Notes: a model not told the origin generated them from the sequence alone. A DNA stretch of 22,681 bases from Victivallaceae bacterium (GCA_028717165.1 JAQUOK010000009.1:1-22681); one strand, 5' to 3'. Counted from the first letter of the stretch, positions 8,058 through 14,894 are shown. Made by a program: numbers and translations.

Positions 8058-8118
8058 GTGTAGTCGCCCCTGTCCCCAGGGGCGCAGTTGTGTGACGCAC
8101 GGCTAGAGACAGCCGTGG
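8058..8118 (+). repeat. Two-hairpin intergenic repeat, copy 1
   Basis: Hairpin 1 has an 8-bp perfect stem, CGCCCCTG (8065-8072) with CAGGGGCG (8077-8084), and a 4-base loop. Hairpin 2 has a 7-bp stem, CACGGCT (8098-8104) with AGCCGTG (8111-8117), and a 6-base loop. The element begins GTGTAG and is more than 80% identical by eye to copy 2 at 10684-10753, in the same orientation. The right end is degraded compared with copy 2. Confidence 0.85.
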
Positions 8119-8227
8119 CTTGAAAATTTAGTCAAAAGTTTTTAACATATGACAAATATAATTTCCAAGACAATAATTTTTTATAAAATGCGTTTTATTA
8201 TATACGGCGAATTTTTGAGGATCCCGC

Positions 8228-8794
8228 ATGCGTAAGCGTCAAAACAGATCGGAACGCGGTGCGACTATTGTGGAGTCGCTTTTGTGTATTCTGCTTTTAT
8301 GTCTGCTGTTTTTCGGCCTGATGCAGATATTCCAGTGGACAATGGCGAAAATGCTGGCGGAATATTCATCTTTTTATGCAGCCAAAGCCTATAGCCTGGG
8401 ATATTCGTATTCAATCATTCAGCGCGCTGCGCGGGTGGCGATAACCGGCGCTTCCGGAAAAGATATTTCCAATATTCCTACCGCTGCCCCTTTTACGCGC
8501 GAAAATCTTTCGGCGGCGGCCGAGGAATATATGAATTACAGTCGTTACGGGCCGCGCGGCATTAATTTCGAGTATTGGGAACCCGACAACATCACCAGTG
8601 ATACGCCGCTGGTTCGCGTAGGGTATTCCAATGATTCTTCAAGCCGGACTGTTACGGGTGCCGTAAGTATAAGAAATATGCCTTTGCTAAGTGAAAATCT
8701 GAACTGGTTTGTCGGCGGCGCCACCGAAGCGGATATTCCTGCCGGTGAAGCGCGGGCTTTCAACCATGCAAGTTTATATCTGGAGAGTAATTAA
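8228..8794 (+). CDS. TadE-like membrane-anchored protein
   Basis: This 188-residue protein begins with a TadE/TadF-type pseudopilin-like signature: a short basic head, then RGATIVESLLCILLLCLLFF with the conserved Glu in TIVE at the start of a single hydrophobic segment (about residues 12-34). The rest should be extracytoplasmic and shows no known domain. In classical Tad systems such proteins are processed by a prepilin peptidase and help assemble Flp pili. The start is ATG with GAGG 7 bases upstream. Its TAA stop overlaps the next ATG by one base (TAATG), which implies translational coupling with the TadG-like gene. No Tad ATPase or secretin is nearby, so an alternative envelope role is possible. 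Confidence 0.82.
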   Translation: MRKRQNRSERGATIVESLLCILLLCLLFFGLMQIFQWTMAKMLAEYSSFYAAKAYSLGYSYSIIQRAARVAITGASGKDISNIPTAAPFTRENLSAAAEEYMNYSRYGPRGINFEYWEPDNITSDTPLVRVGYSNDSSSRTVTGAVSIRNMPLLSENLNWFVGGATEADIPAGEARAFNHASLYLESN

Positions 8795-10635
8795 TGAAAA
8801 CGGTTCGAAAAAAACGCCGGGAATACGGGCAGGTACTGGTTTTCGCGATCGTTATTCTGGTTATATTGCTCATTGCCATATTGTTTCTCTTCGATCTGCA
8901 TTCGATAATCCGTTCCAAAATAAAACTCGAAACCGCCGAGCAGGCGGCTGCTCTTGCCGCCGGCAAATGGCAGGCCCGCAGCCTTAACCTCATCGGCGAC
9001 ATCAACCTTTTTAAAGCTGCCGAGACTCTGCTGGATGAAATTGAAACTATTGGCGAAACTGAGGCCGCGCAAATGGCTTCCGCAAATAAAACCCTTACCG
9101 AAATGCAGTCGAGAATTTCATTCTGCGGCCCCCTGATCGCGTTCGGGGCGGCGCAGCAGGCAGCGAAAAATAACGGCATTAATATTTATGAATCCAGTTC
9201 GCAGAGCAGTTATAAAACCGTTTATAATGATATGAGAAACTACTTGATAAAACTTGATTCTTCAAGCGAGTATTATAATTACGGAGATATTGCTGAATAT
9301 ATAAATTATTATAAATGGCGGGAGCCCTATGTCGCGATGCTTGAAATCATAACCGGCCAGGGACTTGCGGTGCGTCCCAACGGGCGTTTCCCGGGCCTTG
9401 AAAGCGTCGATCCGCCATGGCTCGATGATGACAGTCTTTACAGCGCCATCCTGAACAGGATGTGGTGTAATCCGACCCTGAACTCCATCGTCAAGTACCC
9501 TGATTCCTATTGGAACGGCAAATGGTGGAATGTGGATTTCGAACATACGTCTTTTCCCGATGAGAGCGAAATTTACACCCTGGGGATAAGATTTACCGGT
9601 AGTGTCGAACAGGCCGTGCTTGAAAGCGCCCTGAACGAAACCCTGACTTCGGAAAGAGTGGCGAAACTGGCCCCGTTACAGTGGTGCGCTTATGACAGTA
9701 AATGGAATCGTTATAATGCCGGCGGTACAACTGAGAACTTAAACTACAGCGGACCGAATAATGACGGCCTGAATTACTGGAGCCGCGGCAAATTTCTGCA
9801 GGCTGATTTGAAAGACGGTATGTTTTACGGCGGCGCGGTAGCCTATGCCGAATGTTACCAGCGGATAAAGCTTATGAACAAATATAAGAGCAGGATGACG
9901 CGGCCTTCTTCTATGGAGAATGATCAAATGGCGAAAGCCCGCTCTGCCTTGCGGAATGATATAATACGGGAAACTTCAAGTGAAACCCTGAAAGTCGGCA
10001 ATGATTCTTCAACCGACAACAGCAACGGCGGCGCCGTGGCCAAGCCGATCGGCGTTTTGCCTGACGGTTCGCCGCCGACTGACGCAATTATAGTATTGCC
10101 GCTTTTTAGTGACGTCGCTTTGATTCCGAGTACGATGCAGCAATGCCGTCCGCTCCGGGTCGACTTTAGTTTGCTGGAGAAATTTCTCGTCTGGCTTTCG
10201 ACGGTTGACGACCTGCATAATCCGGGCAGTTCTCCGCCGGAAGGTACGGAGAAATACCTGACCGCTCTTCAGACTCTTGACGATCCGACTTTCCGCAAAA
10301 GCGGCTGGAACAATGATTATGTGCGGGATGATTCGGATATATCCATTTATTTCGGCGACAGTTATAAATACGAGGCGGAAAGCAACGCTTCCGGCGCCGG
10401 CTGGCTTCAGCAGATATGGAAAACCACCGACAATTACCTGGCTGACAGCGATATTCCCGGTACGCTTGAGGAAAGGGCTTCCGGCTGGAATACGCGGGTC
10501 TATTCCGGTAAAAGTTACATATTAAAAAACCGTAATGGGAATCTGGTTACTAATGAACGGCTGATTTGCGGTGAGATTCCGGCCGGGAACAGTGGAATCG
10601 TTGCGGGAGTCAGGGTTGGGCCTTCGCGCTTGTAG
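8794..10635 (+). CDS. TadG-like protein with large extracytoplasmic region
   Basis: The N-terminus matches the putative Flp-pilus TadE/G-like anchor: basic head, YGQVLVFAIVILVILLIAI (about residues 11-30), then an AEQAAALAAGK helix typical of these proteins. The remaining 550 or so residues are extracytoplasmic and rich in Tyr, Trp, Ser and Asn, with no domain I can name. No von Willebrand factor A motif is visible, unlike many TadG proteins. The ATG overlaps the stop of the TadE-like gene, and a GGAG site 8 bases upstream lies inside that gene, so the two are co-translated. Family assignment of the anchor is fairly sure; the role of the large domain is unknown. Confidence 0.82.
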   Translation: MKTVRKKRREYGQVLVFAIVILVILLIAILFLFDLHSIIRSKIKLETAEQAAALAAGKWQARSLNLIGDINLFKAAETLLDEIETIGETEAAQMASANKTLTEMQSRISFCGPLIAFGAAQQAAKNNGINIYESSSQSSYKTVYNDMRNYLIKLDSSSEYYNYGDIAEYINYYKWREPYVAMLEIITGQGLAVRPNGRFPGLESVDPPWLDDDSLYSAILNRMWCNPTLNSIVKYPDSYWNGKWWNVDFEHTSFPDESEIYTLGIRFTGSVEQAVLESALNETLTSERVAKLAPLQWCAYDSKWNRYNAGGTTENLNYSGPNNDGLNYWSRGKFLQADLKDGMFYGGAVAYAECYQRIKLMNKYKSRMTRPSSMENDQMAKARSALRNDIIRETSSETLKVGNDSSTDNSNGGAVAKPIGVLPDGSPPTDAIIVLPLFSDVALIPSTMQQCRPLRVDFSLLEKFLVWLSTVDDLHNPGSSPPEGTEKYLTALQTLDDPTFRKSGWNNDYVRDDSDISIYFGDSYKYEAESNASGAGWLQQIWKTTDNYLADSDIPGTLEERASGWNTRVYSGKSYILKNRNGNLVTNERLICGEIPAGNSGIVAGVRVGPSRL

Positions 10636-10683
10636 TCGCGGCGCGAGGCCGGGACTTTTTATCGCGTTGGTAAACGGAAAACG

Positions 10684-10753
10684 GTGTAGCCGCCCCTGTC
10701 CCCAGGGGCGTAGTTGCGGGGCGTACGGCTAGGGACAGCCGTGGTGGCTACAC
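10684..10753 (+). repeat. Two-hairpin intergenic repeat, copy 2 (complete form)
   Basis: This is the best-preserved copy. Terminal inverted repeats GTGTAGCC (10684-10691) and GGCTACAC (10746-10753) enclose two hairpins. Hairpin 1 is CGCCCCTG (10691-10698) with CAGGGGCG (10703-10710); hairpin 2 is ACGGCT (10725-10730) with AGCCGT (10737-10742). The single strand could therefore fold into a three-stem cloverleaf of about 70 bases, like a miniature palindromic mobile element. It sits in the gap between the second and third TadE/G-like genes. Confidence 0.88.
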
Positions 10754-10809
10754 CCCCCTGATATATAGCTGAAACTTGCATATTACGTTAATTGTCAAGG
10801 GAAAATATA

Positions 10810-11520
10810 GTGGTTAAAATAACAAATTCCTATAAGATTAAATTATCAGGACGCCAGGGGGGACAGGCGGTTATTGAAATGTGTGTCTGCCTGATCCCGA
10901 TCCTTGTGATTTTGCTCGGCATGGTCTTTATTTCCGGATTATGCATTTCAAATATCCGCACCTTTGTCAGTGCCAAAGGAAATGCCGAACTTCTTTCCCG
11001 TTCCGACGATACGAGCGGCGGCGAGGGAGATAATATTTACTGCTGGAATTACGGTGAGGATGAGGATGAAGACGGTTATCCTTTTACGGCTGATGACCAG
11101 CCGGTTTATCTTACCCAGGCTGGAGATGACACCAACCTGCAGACCATTATTGACAGGCAGTTGAATGAGTCCCTGGATTCAGAAGCGGTGGAAAGCGGCG
11201 AGTATGCCTTTCTTTCTGCCGCATCCCTGCCGTATATAACTGACAACAACTTTGCCCAGTCACTTCCGGATTCCATGGTGGCGGCGGCGGAACTGGTCAG
11301 CGGCAAGGCGAATTCCAGCCTCAATAATGTCTTTACTGTTGACTCAGATGAATTCAGTTCCGATGAAATTAACAGCCTGAATGCTTCCTTTTCGCGCTTG
11401 TTCGGCCTTGAAACGGGAAATATCAATTTGCGTAATATGCGTGCCAATACGGTATATTATCCCGTTACTCCGACAAGCCGGACAGGGACAGGCTCGGATG
11501 AGTCACAGGACATATTATAA
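10810..11520 (+). CDS. TadE-like membrane-anchored protein (third of the set)
   Basis: This 236-residue protein again starts with a TadE-like anchor: basic head, GGQAVIEMCVCLIPILVILL with the conserved Glu in AVIEM, one hydrophobic segment (about residues 16-42), then an extracytoplasmic part rich in Asp, Glu and Ser. A strongly acidic run (GEDEDEDGYPFTADD) follows the anchor. I chose the GTG at 10810 because AAGGGA ends 7 bases before it; the in-frame TTG at 10792 has no such site. The gene follows the two other TadE/G-like genes in the same direction, separated by the repeat element, and is followed by a strong terminator. It probably works with them at the envelope. Confidence 0.8.
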   Translation: MVKITNSYKIKLSGRQGGQAVIEMCVCLIPILVILLGMVFISGLCISNIRTFVSAKGNAELLSRSDDTSGGEGDNIYCWNYGEDEDEDGYPFTADDQPVYLTQAGDDTNLQTIIDRQLNESLDSEAVESGEYAFLSAASLPYITDNNFAQSLPDSMVAAAELVSGKANSSLNNVFTVDSDEFSSDEINSLNASFSRLFGLETGNINLRNMRANTVYYPVTPTSRTGTGSDESQDIL

Positions 11521-11534
11521 TGACTTGTTAGTCA

Positions 11535-11567
11535 AAAAAAAATCGCGGTTTTAAACCGCGATTTTTT
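11535..11567. terminator. Strong bidirectional rho-independent terminator
   Basis: AATCGCGGTT (11541-11550) pairs with AACCGCGATT (11553-11562), flanked by an A-run on the left and a T-run on the right that extend the stem. It therefore has a T-tract on either strand and lies 14 bases beyond the stop of the third TadE-like gene and about 20 bases beyond the stop of the opposing lysine-rich gene. It serves both. Confidence 0.93.
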
Positions 11568-11588
11568 AATAGCCCTGAATAAGGGAAA

Positions 11589-11975
11589 TTATTCTTCTGA
11601 TGATTTTTGGGACTTTTTGGATCTTTTGGTCTTTCTGGCTTTCTTTTCTTTGCCTTTTGACGTCAGTTCCGTCCATTCGTTATTTGCCGCTTCAATAGCT
11701 GCTGTATCGTTTTTTTCATAAGCTTCAGCCATTTTTGTTTTAACTTCGGCAAGCTTTTTATACTGTTCGGCTTTGTCTTTTTTGCCGCTGGATTCCAACT
11801 GGGCGGCTTTTTTGTTGTAGTATTCGGCGGCCTTTTTGCATTTTTCCGCTTGTTCGGCAGGAGTAAGTTCTTTAGAAGCACTGCTGCTCTTTGAGCTCTT
11901 AGCTTTTTCTGCATAGACGGCGGCACCTGCTACAAACAGGACTGCGAGGAGAACTGCTAATGATAACCTTCTCAT
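11589..11975 (-). CDS. Lysine-rich exported helical protein
   Basis: This 128-residue protein has a clear signal peptide (MRRLSLAVLLAVLFVAGAAV, likely cleavage after YA). The mature part is almost entirely Lys, Glu, Ala and Ser: a Ser/Lys linker, a long amphipathic helix with coiled-coil character (from PAEQAEKCKKAAEYYNKKAA onward) and a strongly basic Lys/Arg/Ser tail. I do not recognise a family. A role in binding an acidic cell-surface polymer, nucleic acid or a partner coil would fit, but that is inference. The ATG at 11975 has AAGGAG 8 bases upstream; the GTG at 11984 overlaps that site and is unlikely. A good promoter and a short leader hairpin lie directly upstream. Confidence 0.83.
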   Translation of the reverse strand: MRRLSLAVLLAVLFVAGAAVYAEKAKSSKSSSASKELTPAEQAEKCKKAAEYYNKKAAQLESSGKKDKAEQYKKLAEVKTKMAEAYEKNDTAAIEAANNEWTELTSKGKEKKARKTKRSKKSQKSSEE

Positions 11976-11979
11976 ACGA

Positions 11980-12000
11980 AACACTCCTTATTTTAGTGTT
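11980..12000 (-). promoter_or_regulatory. Leader hairpin overlapping the ribosome binding site
   Basis: In the minus-strand mRNA, AACACT (12000-11995) pairs with AGTGTT (11985-11980) around a 9-base loop. The AAGGAG ribosome site (11989-11984) lies partly in the loop and partly in the stem. Given the predicted transcription start near 12002, this hairpin would be almost the entire leader. It may modulate translation or mRNA stability. Confidence 0.4.
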
Positions 12001-12008
12001 GGAGCATA

Positions 12009-12037
12009 AGGATAATTCCTGATTGTGGATTTTGCAA
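12009..12037 (-). promoter_or_regulatory. Sigma-70-type promoter for the lysine-rich gene
   Basis: On the minus strand, TTGCAA (12037-12032), a 17-base spacer and TATCCT (12014-12009) form a good -35/-10 pair. The predicted start near 12002 gives a leader of about 27 bases to the ATG at 11975. Confidence 0.6.
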
Positions 12038-12079
12038 ATGAAAATTTAATCTTTATGGAAAAAATAAATTAAAAAATTC

Positions 12080-12108
12080 TTGACAAAATACTTTTTAGGG
12101 TTTACAAT
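12080..12108 (+). promoter_or_regulatory. Consensus sigma-70-type promoter of the NifX/MinD/Mrp operon
   Basis: A perfect -35 (TTGACA, 12080-12085), a 17-base spacer and a near-perfect -10 (TACAAT, 12103-12108) lie 46 bases before the DUF134 gene. Expected start is about 12115. It is the strongest promoter I can see in the window. Confidence 0.85.
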
Positions 12109-12111
12109 TAA

Positions 12112-12123
12112 TGGCATATGCCA
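12112..12123. promoter_or_regulatory. Palindromic candidate operator at the transcription start
   Basis: TGGCATATGCCA is a perfect 12-bp palindrome. Four more flanking base pairs match after a single mismatch (12107-12110 with 12125-12128), giving an imperfect 22-bp dyad. It begins 4 bases after the -10 box and covers the expected start site, the position of a repressor operator. The helix-turn-helix protein encoded immediately downstream is the obvious candidate ligand. Confidence 0.55.
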
Positions 12124-12154
12124 ATAATAACAATGTATTTGAGCACAGATTTTT

Positions 12155-12631
12155 ATGCCGAGGCCATTTAAAAACAGAAAAGTGAACGGTTTATTCAATT
12201 CTGACTGTTATAAGCCGAATGGTATTCCGTTATCCATGCTTGCGGGCGTCGAATTGAGTGTCGATGAGTTGGAAGCGCTGCGGCTTGCCGACCTGGAGGG
12301 CATGTATCAGGACCGGGCGGCGGCGGAAATGGAGGTATCCCGGCAGACTTTCGGCAATATCGTAAAGAAGGCCAGGAAAAAAGTGGCGGACGCGATCATA
12401 AACGGCAAGGCGCTGAAAATAGTATCGCGCGGCTTCAGCTATTCCGATGCAATCCGGTGTTGCGGGAATTGCGGACTGGTTTGGCGGAAAGCGGTAATGG
12501 AGCAGACGGAATGCCCTGCCTGTCGCAGTACGGACAGCAATATTCCGACGGAAGCTTTTGCCGCCGATATTTTTTTCCGCTGCGGACGCGGCCGGCGCGG
12601 CGGTCGCGGCCGGGGACGAGGCTGCTTATAA
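12155..12631 (+). CDS. DUF134-family helix-turn-helix protein with zinc ribbon
   Basis: This 158-residue protein matches the DUF134 family: MPRP start, YKPNGIP (residues 19-25), the hallmark LSVDELEALRLADLEGMYQ (34-52), then AAAEMEVSRQTFGNIVKKAR (56-75) as a sigma-70-region-4-like helix-turn-helix, ending in KVADAIINGKAL. A zinc-ribbon-like part follows with Cys102/103, Cys106, Cys120 and Cys123. The last 16 residues are a Gly/Arg tail between two cysteines (CGRGRRGGRGRGRGCL). DUF134 genes commonly accompany NifX-like genes, as here, and a regulatory role is inferred. It is the first gene behind a consensus promoter with a palindromic start region, which suggests autoregulation. The ribosome site before the ATG is weak. 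Confidence 0.9.
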   Translation: MPRPFKNRKVNGLFNSDCYKPNGIPLSMLAGVELSVDELEALRLADLEGMYQDRAAAEMEVSRQTFGNIVKKARKKVADAIINGKALKIVSRGFSYSDAIRCCGNCGLVWRKAVMEQTECPACRSTDSNIPTEAFAADIFFRCGRGRRGGRGRGRGCL

Positions 12632-12633
12632 GA

Positions 12634-12712
12634 AACATTGAACATCGAATGAATATTACCGATAACTGATAACACTAAAAAAAATGAATTTCGTAACACG
12701 TAACACGTAAAA
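12634..12712. repeat. Three different heptanucleotide tandem repeats
   Basis: The 89-base spacer between the DUF134 and NifX-like genes holds three unrelated duplications that share a 7-base period: AACATTG/AACATCG plus AAT (12634-12650), GATAACT/GATAACA (12661-12674), and CGTAACA twice plus CGTAAAA (12692-12712). The last unit ends just before the ribosome site of the next gene. Confidence 0.7.
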
Positions 12713-12723
12713 AAGGTTGAGTG

Positions 12724-13086
12724 ATGAAGGTAATTTTTGCGGCAACAGGACAGGATCTGGATTCGTCTCTGGATCAGCGTTTCGGCAGGTGCCCGTATTT
12801 CGTTTGTTATGATACGGTTACCGGAGAAACAAGTTGTATCGCCAACACCCGGAATCTGGATGCGGCGCAGGGCGCTGGTGTTCAGGCGGCGACGACGGTT
12901 GCCGATGCCGGAGCGGATTATGCCGTTTGCGGACACTGCGGGCCCAAGGCGTTCCGGGTATTGCAGGCGGCGGGGGTGAAGGTTATTTGCACGGCCGGGG
13001 GCAAGCTGGCTGATCTGCTGAAAGATTTCGAGGCCGGGAACTTGCAGGAAGCAACTGCCGCAGATGTAGAGGGGCACTGGATGTGA
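12724..13086 (+). CDS. NifX/NafY-like (dinitrogenase iron-molybdenum cofactor) protein
   Basis: This 120-residue single-domain protein belongs to the NifX/NifB-C-terminal fold family (PF02579), small proteins that bind Fe-Mo-S or related metal clusters. Key parts are the MKVIFAATGQDLDSSLDQRF start, the conserved RFGRCPYF (residues 19-26) with Cys23, a GADYAVCGHCGPKA loop with Cys69 and Cys72, and the GVKVICTAGGK strand. No nitrogenase genes are nearby, so it is more likely an orange-protein-like metal carrier than a nitrogenase factor. I chose the ATG at 12724 (AAGG, 7-base spacing) over the GTG at 12721. Its TGA overlaps the GTG start of the next gene (GTGA), so the products are probably made in step. 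Confidence 0.9.
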   Translation: MKVIFAATGQDLDSSLDQRFGRCPYFVCYDTVTGETSCIANTRNLDAAQGAGVQAATTVADAGADYAVCGHCGPKAFRVLQAAGVKVICTAGGKLADLLKDFEAGNLQEATAADVEGHWM

Positions 13087-14894
13087 ATATTGCGATTGCC
13101 AGCGGTAAAGGCGGTACCGGAAAAACCACCGTCGCCCTCAGCCTTGCGCGGGTACGGGCGGAAAAACGGCAGGAGAAAGTCAGGCTTATCGACTGTGACG
13201 TTGAAGCCCCGAACGATCATCTTTTTCTGGATTCAGCCGAAGTCAGCACCGTTCCGGTAACTTTGCCCAAGCCGGTAATTGACGAAAAGAAATGCACCGC
13301 CTGCGGCAAATGCGCCCGGACATGCAATTATAACGCCCTGACGGTCATAGCGAAAAAAGTCCTGCCGTTCAATGAACTTTGCCACAGTTGCGGCGTATGC
13401 GGTTATGTCTGCCCTGAAAAAGCCGTATCTTACAGGCCGGTGGAAATAGGGAAAATACATTCCGTCCGTTCCGGTCCGCCTTTTGCTTTGAGCTGGGGCG
13501 AACTCGCCATCGGACAGGTTCAGGCTCCGGATATTATCCGTGAACTGCGGCATGGGATCAGGCGTGAAGATATAAATATTTTCGATTCCTCTCCGGGCTG
13601 CGGCTGTGCCGTCCGCGAAACCCTTGCCGGGATGGATGCGGTGATACTGGTCACTGAACCGACGCCGTTCGGCTTGAATGATCTGCGCCTTGCGGCCGAA
13701 CTGGCCGGAAAACTTGGGATCCCCACCGGGATCGTTATCAACCGTTCGGACGGCAATGATAAAATAATTGAGGATTTCGCCCGTGAGAGCGGAGTTGAGA
13801 TTCTCACAAGGATCCCGTTTGAACGGAAATACGCCGAAACCTATTCCAGGGGGATTGTGCTGGCGGAAAAGTATCCTGAAATAGAAACCCTTATGGATGA
13901 CTTATACGGGAAAATAAAGGAACTTATTGAACGAGCCCCCGAAAAGCGGCAAAGCGTTTTGGGCTCCATACCGGAATCTGGCGGCGTAAAACCGGTACCG
14001 GCAGCCTCGCGCGACGGGATTAAGGAAGCGGTCGTAATAAGCGGTAAGGGCGGTACCGGAAAAACCACCGTGTGCGCTTCGCTGGCGGCTTTGCGGCCGG
14101 GAAATGTATTTTTTGATGCGGATGTGGACGCTTCCAATCTGCCGATTCTGTTGAAGAGCAAAACGCTCTCTACCTGGAAATTTACTTCCGGGGCGAAAGC
14201 TTTCATTGATTATGATAAATGCGCCGGTTGCGGCGGATGCTCTGATTTGTGTCGCTTTAAGGCGGTTCGCAGGTACAAGGACGGAACTTATCAGGTTGTC
14301 CCCGGAGCCTGTGAAGGCTGCGGCTTGTGTGAACTTGTCTGTCCTGCCGGGGCGGTTGAGATGATCCCGGCGGATACCGGATATACGCATTTGTCGGCGA
14401 GCGAATACGGCAAACTGGCTCATGCTTTCCTGAATATCGGCGAAGAAAACTCCGGCAAACTGGTAACGGAAGTAAAAAATCTGGCATTGGCGGTTGCAGC
14501 GGAGGAAAAAGACGCCGATATTCTCGGAGATGGTTCGCCGGGTACCGGTTGTCCGGTAATCGCCGCGATGGCAGGCAGTAATCTGGCGTTGGCGGTTACG
14601 GAACCGACCGTTTCCGGTATTCACGACCTGAAAAGAGTGCTCGCGCTGGCCGCCCACTTTGATATTACCGGTTGCGTCGTCATCAACAAAGCCGATATCA
14701 ATCCGGACAAGGCTGCTGAAATAAAGGATTTCTGCCGGGTGAACCGGGTGGAAGTCATCGGGGAAATACCATTTGACGAAGCGGTCGGCCGGGCTTTGCG
14801 CGAAGGTAGACATCTGCTGGAAATTTCTTCCTGTCCGGCCCGGACGGCGGTTGAAAATATCAGCGGACAACTTAAATTGAAATTTAATATCTGA
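13083..14894 (+). CDS. Fused tandem MinD-superfamily ATPase with two inserted ferredoxin domains
   Basis: This 603-residue protein is two complete copies of the MinD-type P-loop ATPase with inserted ferredoxin (COG1149 type, about 285 residues each). Copy 1 has the deviant Walker A SGKGGTGKTT (residues 7-16), then two 4Fe-4S motifs (Cys71, 74, 77, 81 and Cys100, 103, 106, 110). Copy 2 has Walker A SGKGGTGKTT (320-329) and clusters Cys380, 383, 386, 390 and Cys410, 413, 416, 420. A flexible linker (about residues 283-312) joins them. Known relatives are usually two adjacent separate genes. Both copies look active, so one chain could form an internal ATP-dependent dimer carrying four clusters and act in ATP-driven electron or metal-cluster handling with the NifX-like partners. 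The GTG start overlaps the preceding stop. A cytoplasmic location is expected. Confidence 0.93.
   Translation: MNIAIASGKGGTGKTTVALSLARVRAEKRQEKVRLIDCDVEAPNDHLFLDSAEVSTVPVTLPKPVIDEKKCTACGKCARTCNYNALTVIAKKVLPFNELCHSCGVCGYVCPEKAVSYRPVEIGKIHSVRSGPPFALSWGELAIGQVQAPDIIRELRHGIRREDINIFDSSPGCGCAVRETLAGMDAVILVTEPTPFGLNDLRLAAELAGKLGIPTGIVINRSDGNDKIIEDFARESGVEILTRIPFERKYAETYSRGIVLAEKYPEIETLMDDLYGKIKELIERAPEKRQSVLGSIPESGGVKPVPAASRDGIKEAVVISGKGGTGKTTVCASLAALRPGNVFFDADVDASNLPILLKSKTLSTWKFTSGAKAFIDYDKCAGCGGCSDLCRFKAVRRYKDGTYQVVPGACEGCGLCELVCPAGAVEMIPADTGYTHLSASEYGKLAHAFLNIGEENSGKLVTEVKNLALAVAAEEKDADILGDGSPGTGCPVIAAMAGSNLALAVTEPTVSGIHDLKRVLALAAHFDITGCVVINKADINPDKAAEIKDFCRVNRVEVIGEIPFDEAVGRALREGRHLLEISSCPARTAVENISGQLKLKFNI

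Larger units (their letters stand above)
7857..8227. other. Intergenic region carrying two structured repeats
   Basis: This 371-base gap lies between mtaB and the first TadE-like gene. The left part holds a possible sigma-70 promoter (TTGCAA at 7867-7872, 17-base spacer, TATCTT at 7890-7895) with no gene directly behind it. The middle holds a large imperfect hairpin (7987-8045) and then a copy of the two-hairpin repeat (8058-8118). The last 100 bases are AT-rich with TATAAT at 8157-8162 but a poor -35, and probably promote the TadE-like gene. No ORF of interest is present. Confidence 0.6.

Noticed and set aside
12692..12712. Heptamer repeats considered as a CRISPR-like array
   Set aside because: Units are 7 bases with no spacers and no cas genes are nearby.
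12632..12723. Sigma-54 (-24/-12) promoter, expected from the Desulfovibrio ORP operon
   Set aside because: No TGGCAC-N5-TTGC-like sequence is present here; the operon appears to start from the sigma-70-type promoter at 12080-12108.
13902..14870. Long minus-strand frame opposite the fused ATPase
   Set aside because: It has Arg/Gly-rich shadow composition and no motifs, whereas the plus strand carries P-loop and ferredoxin motifs throughout.
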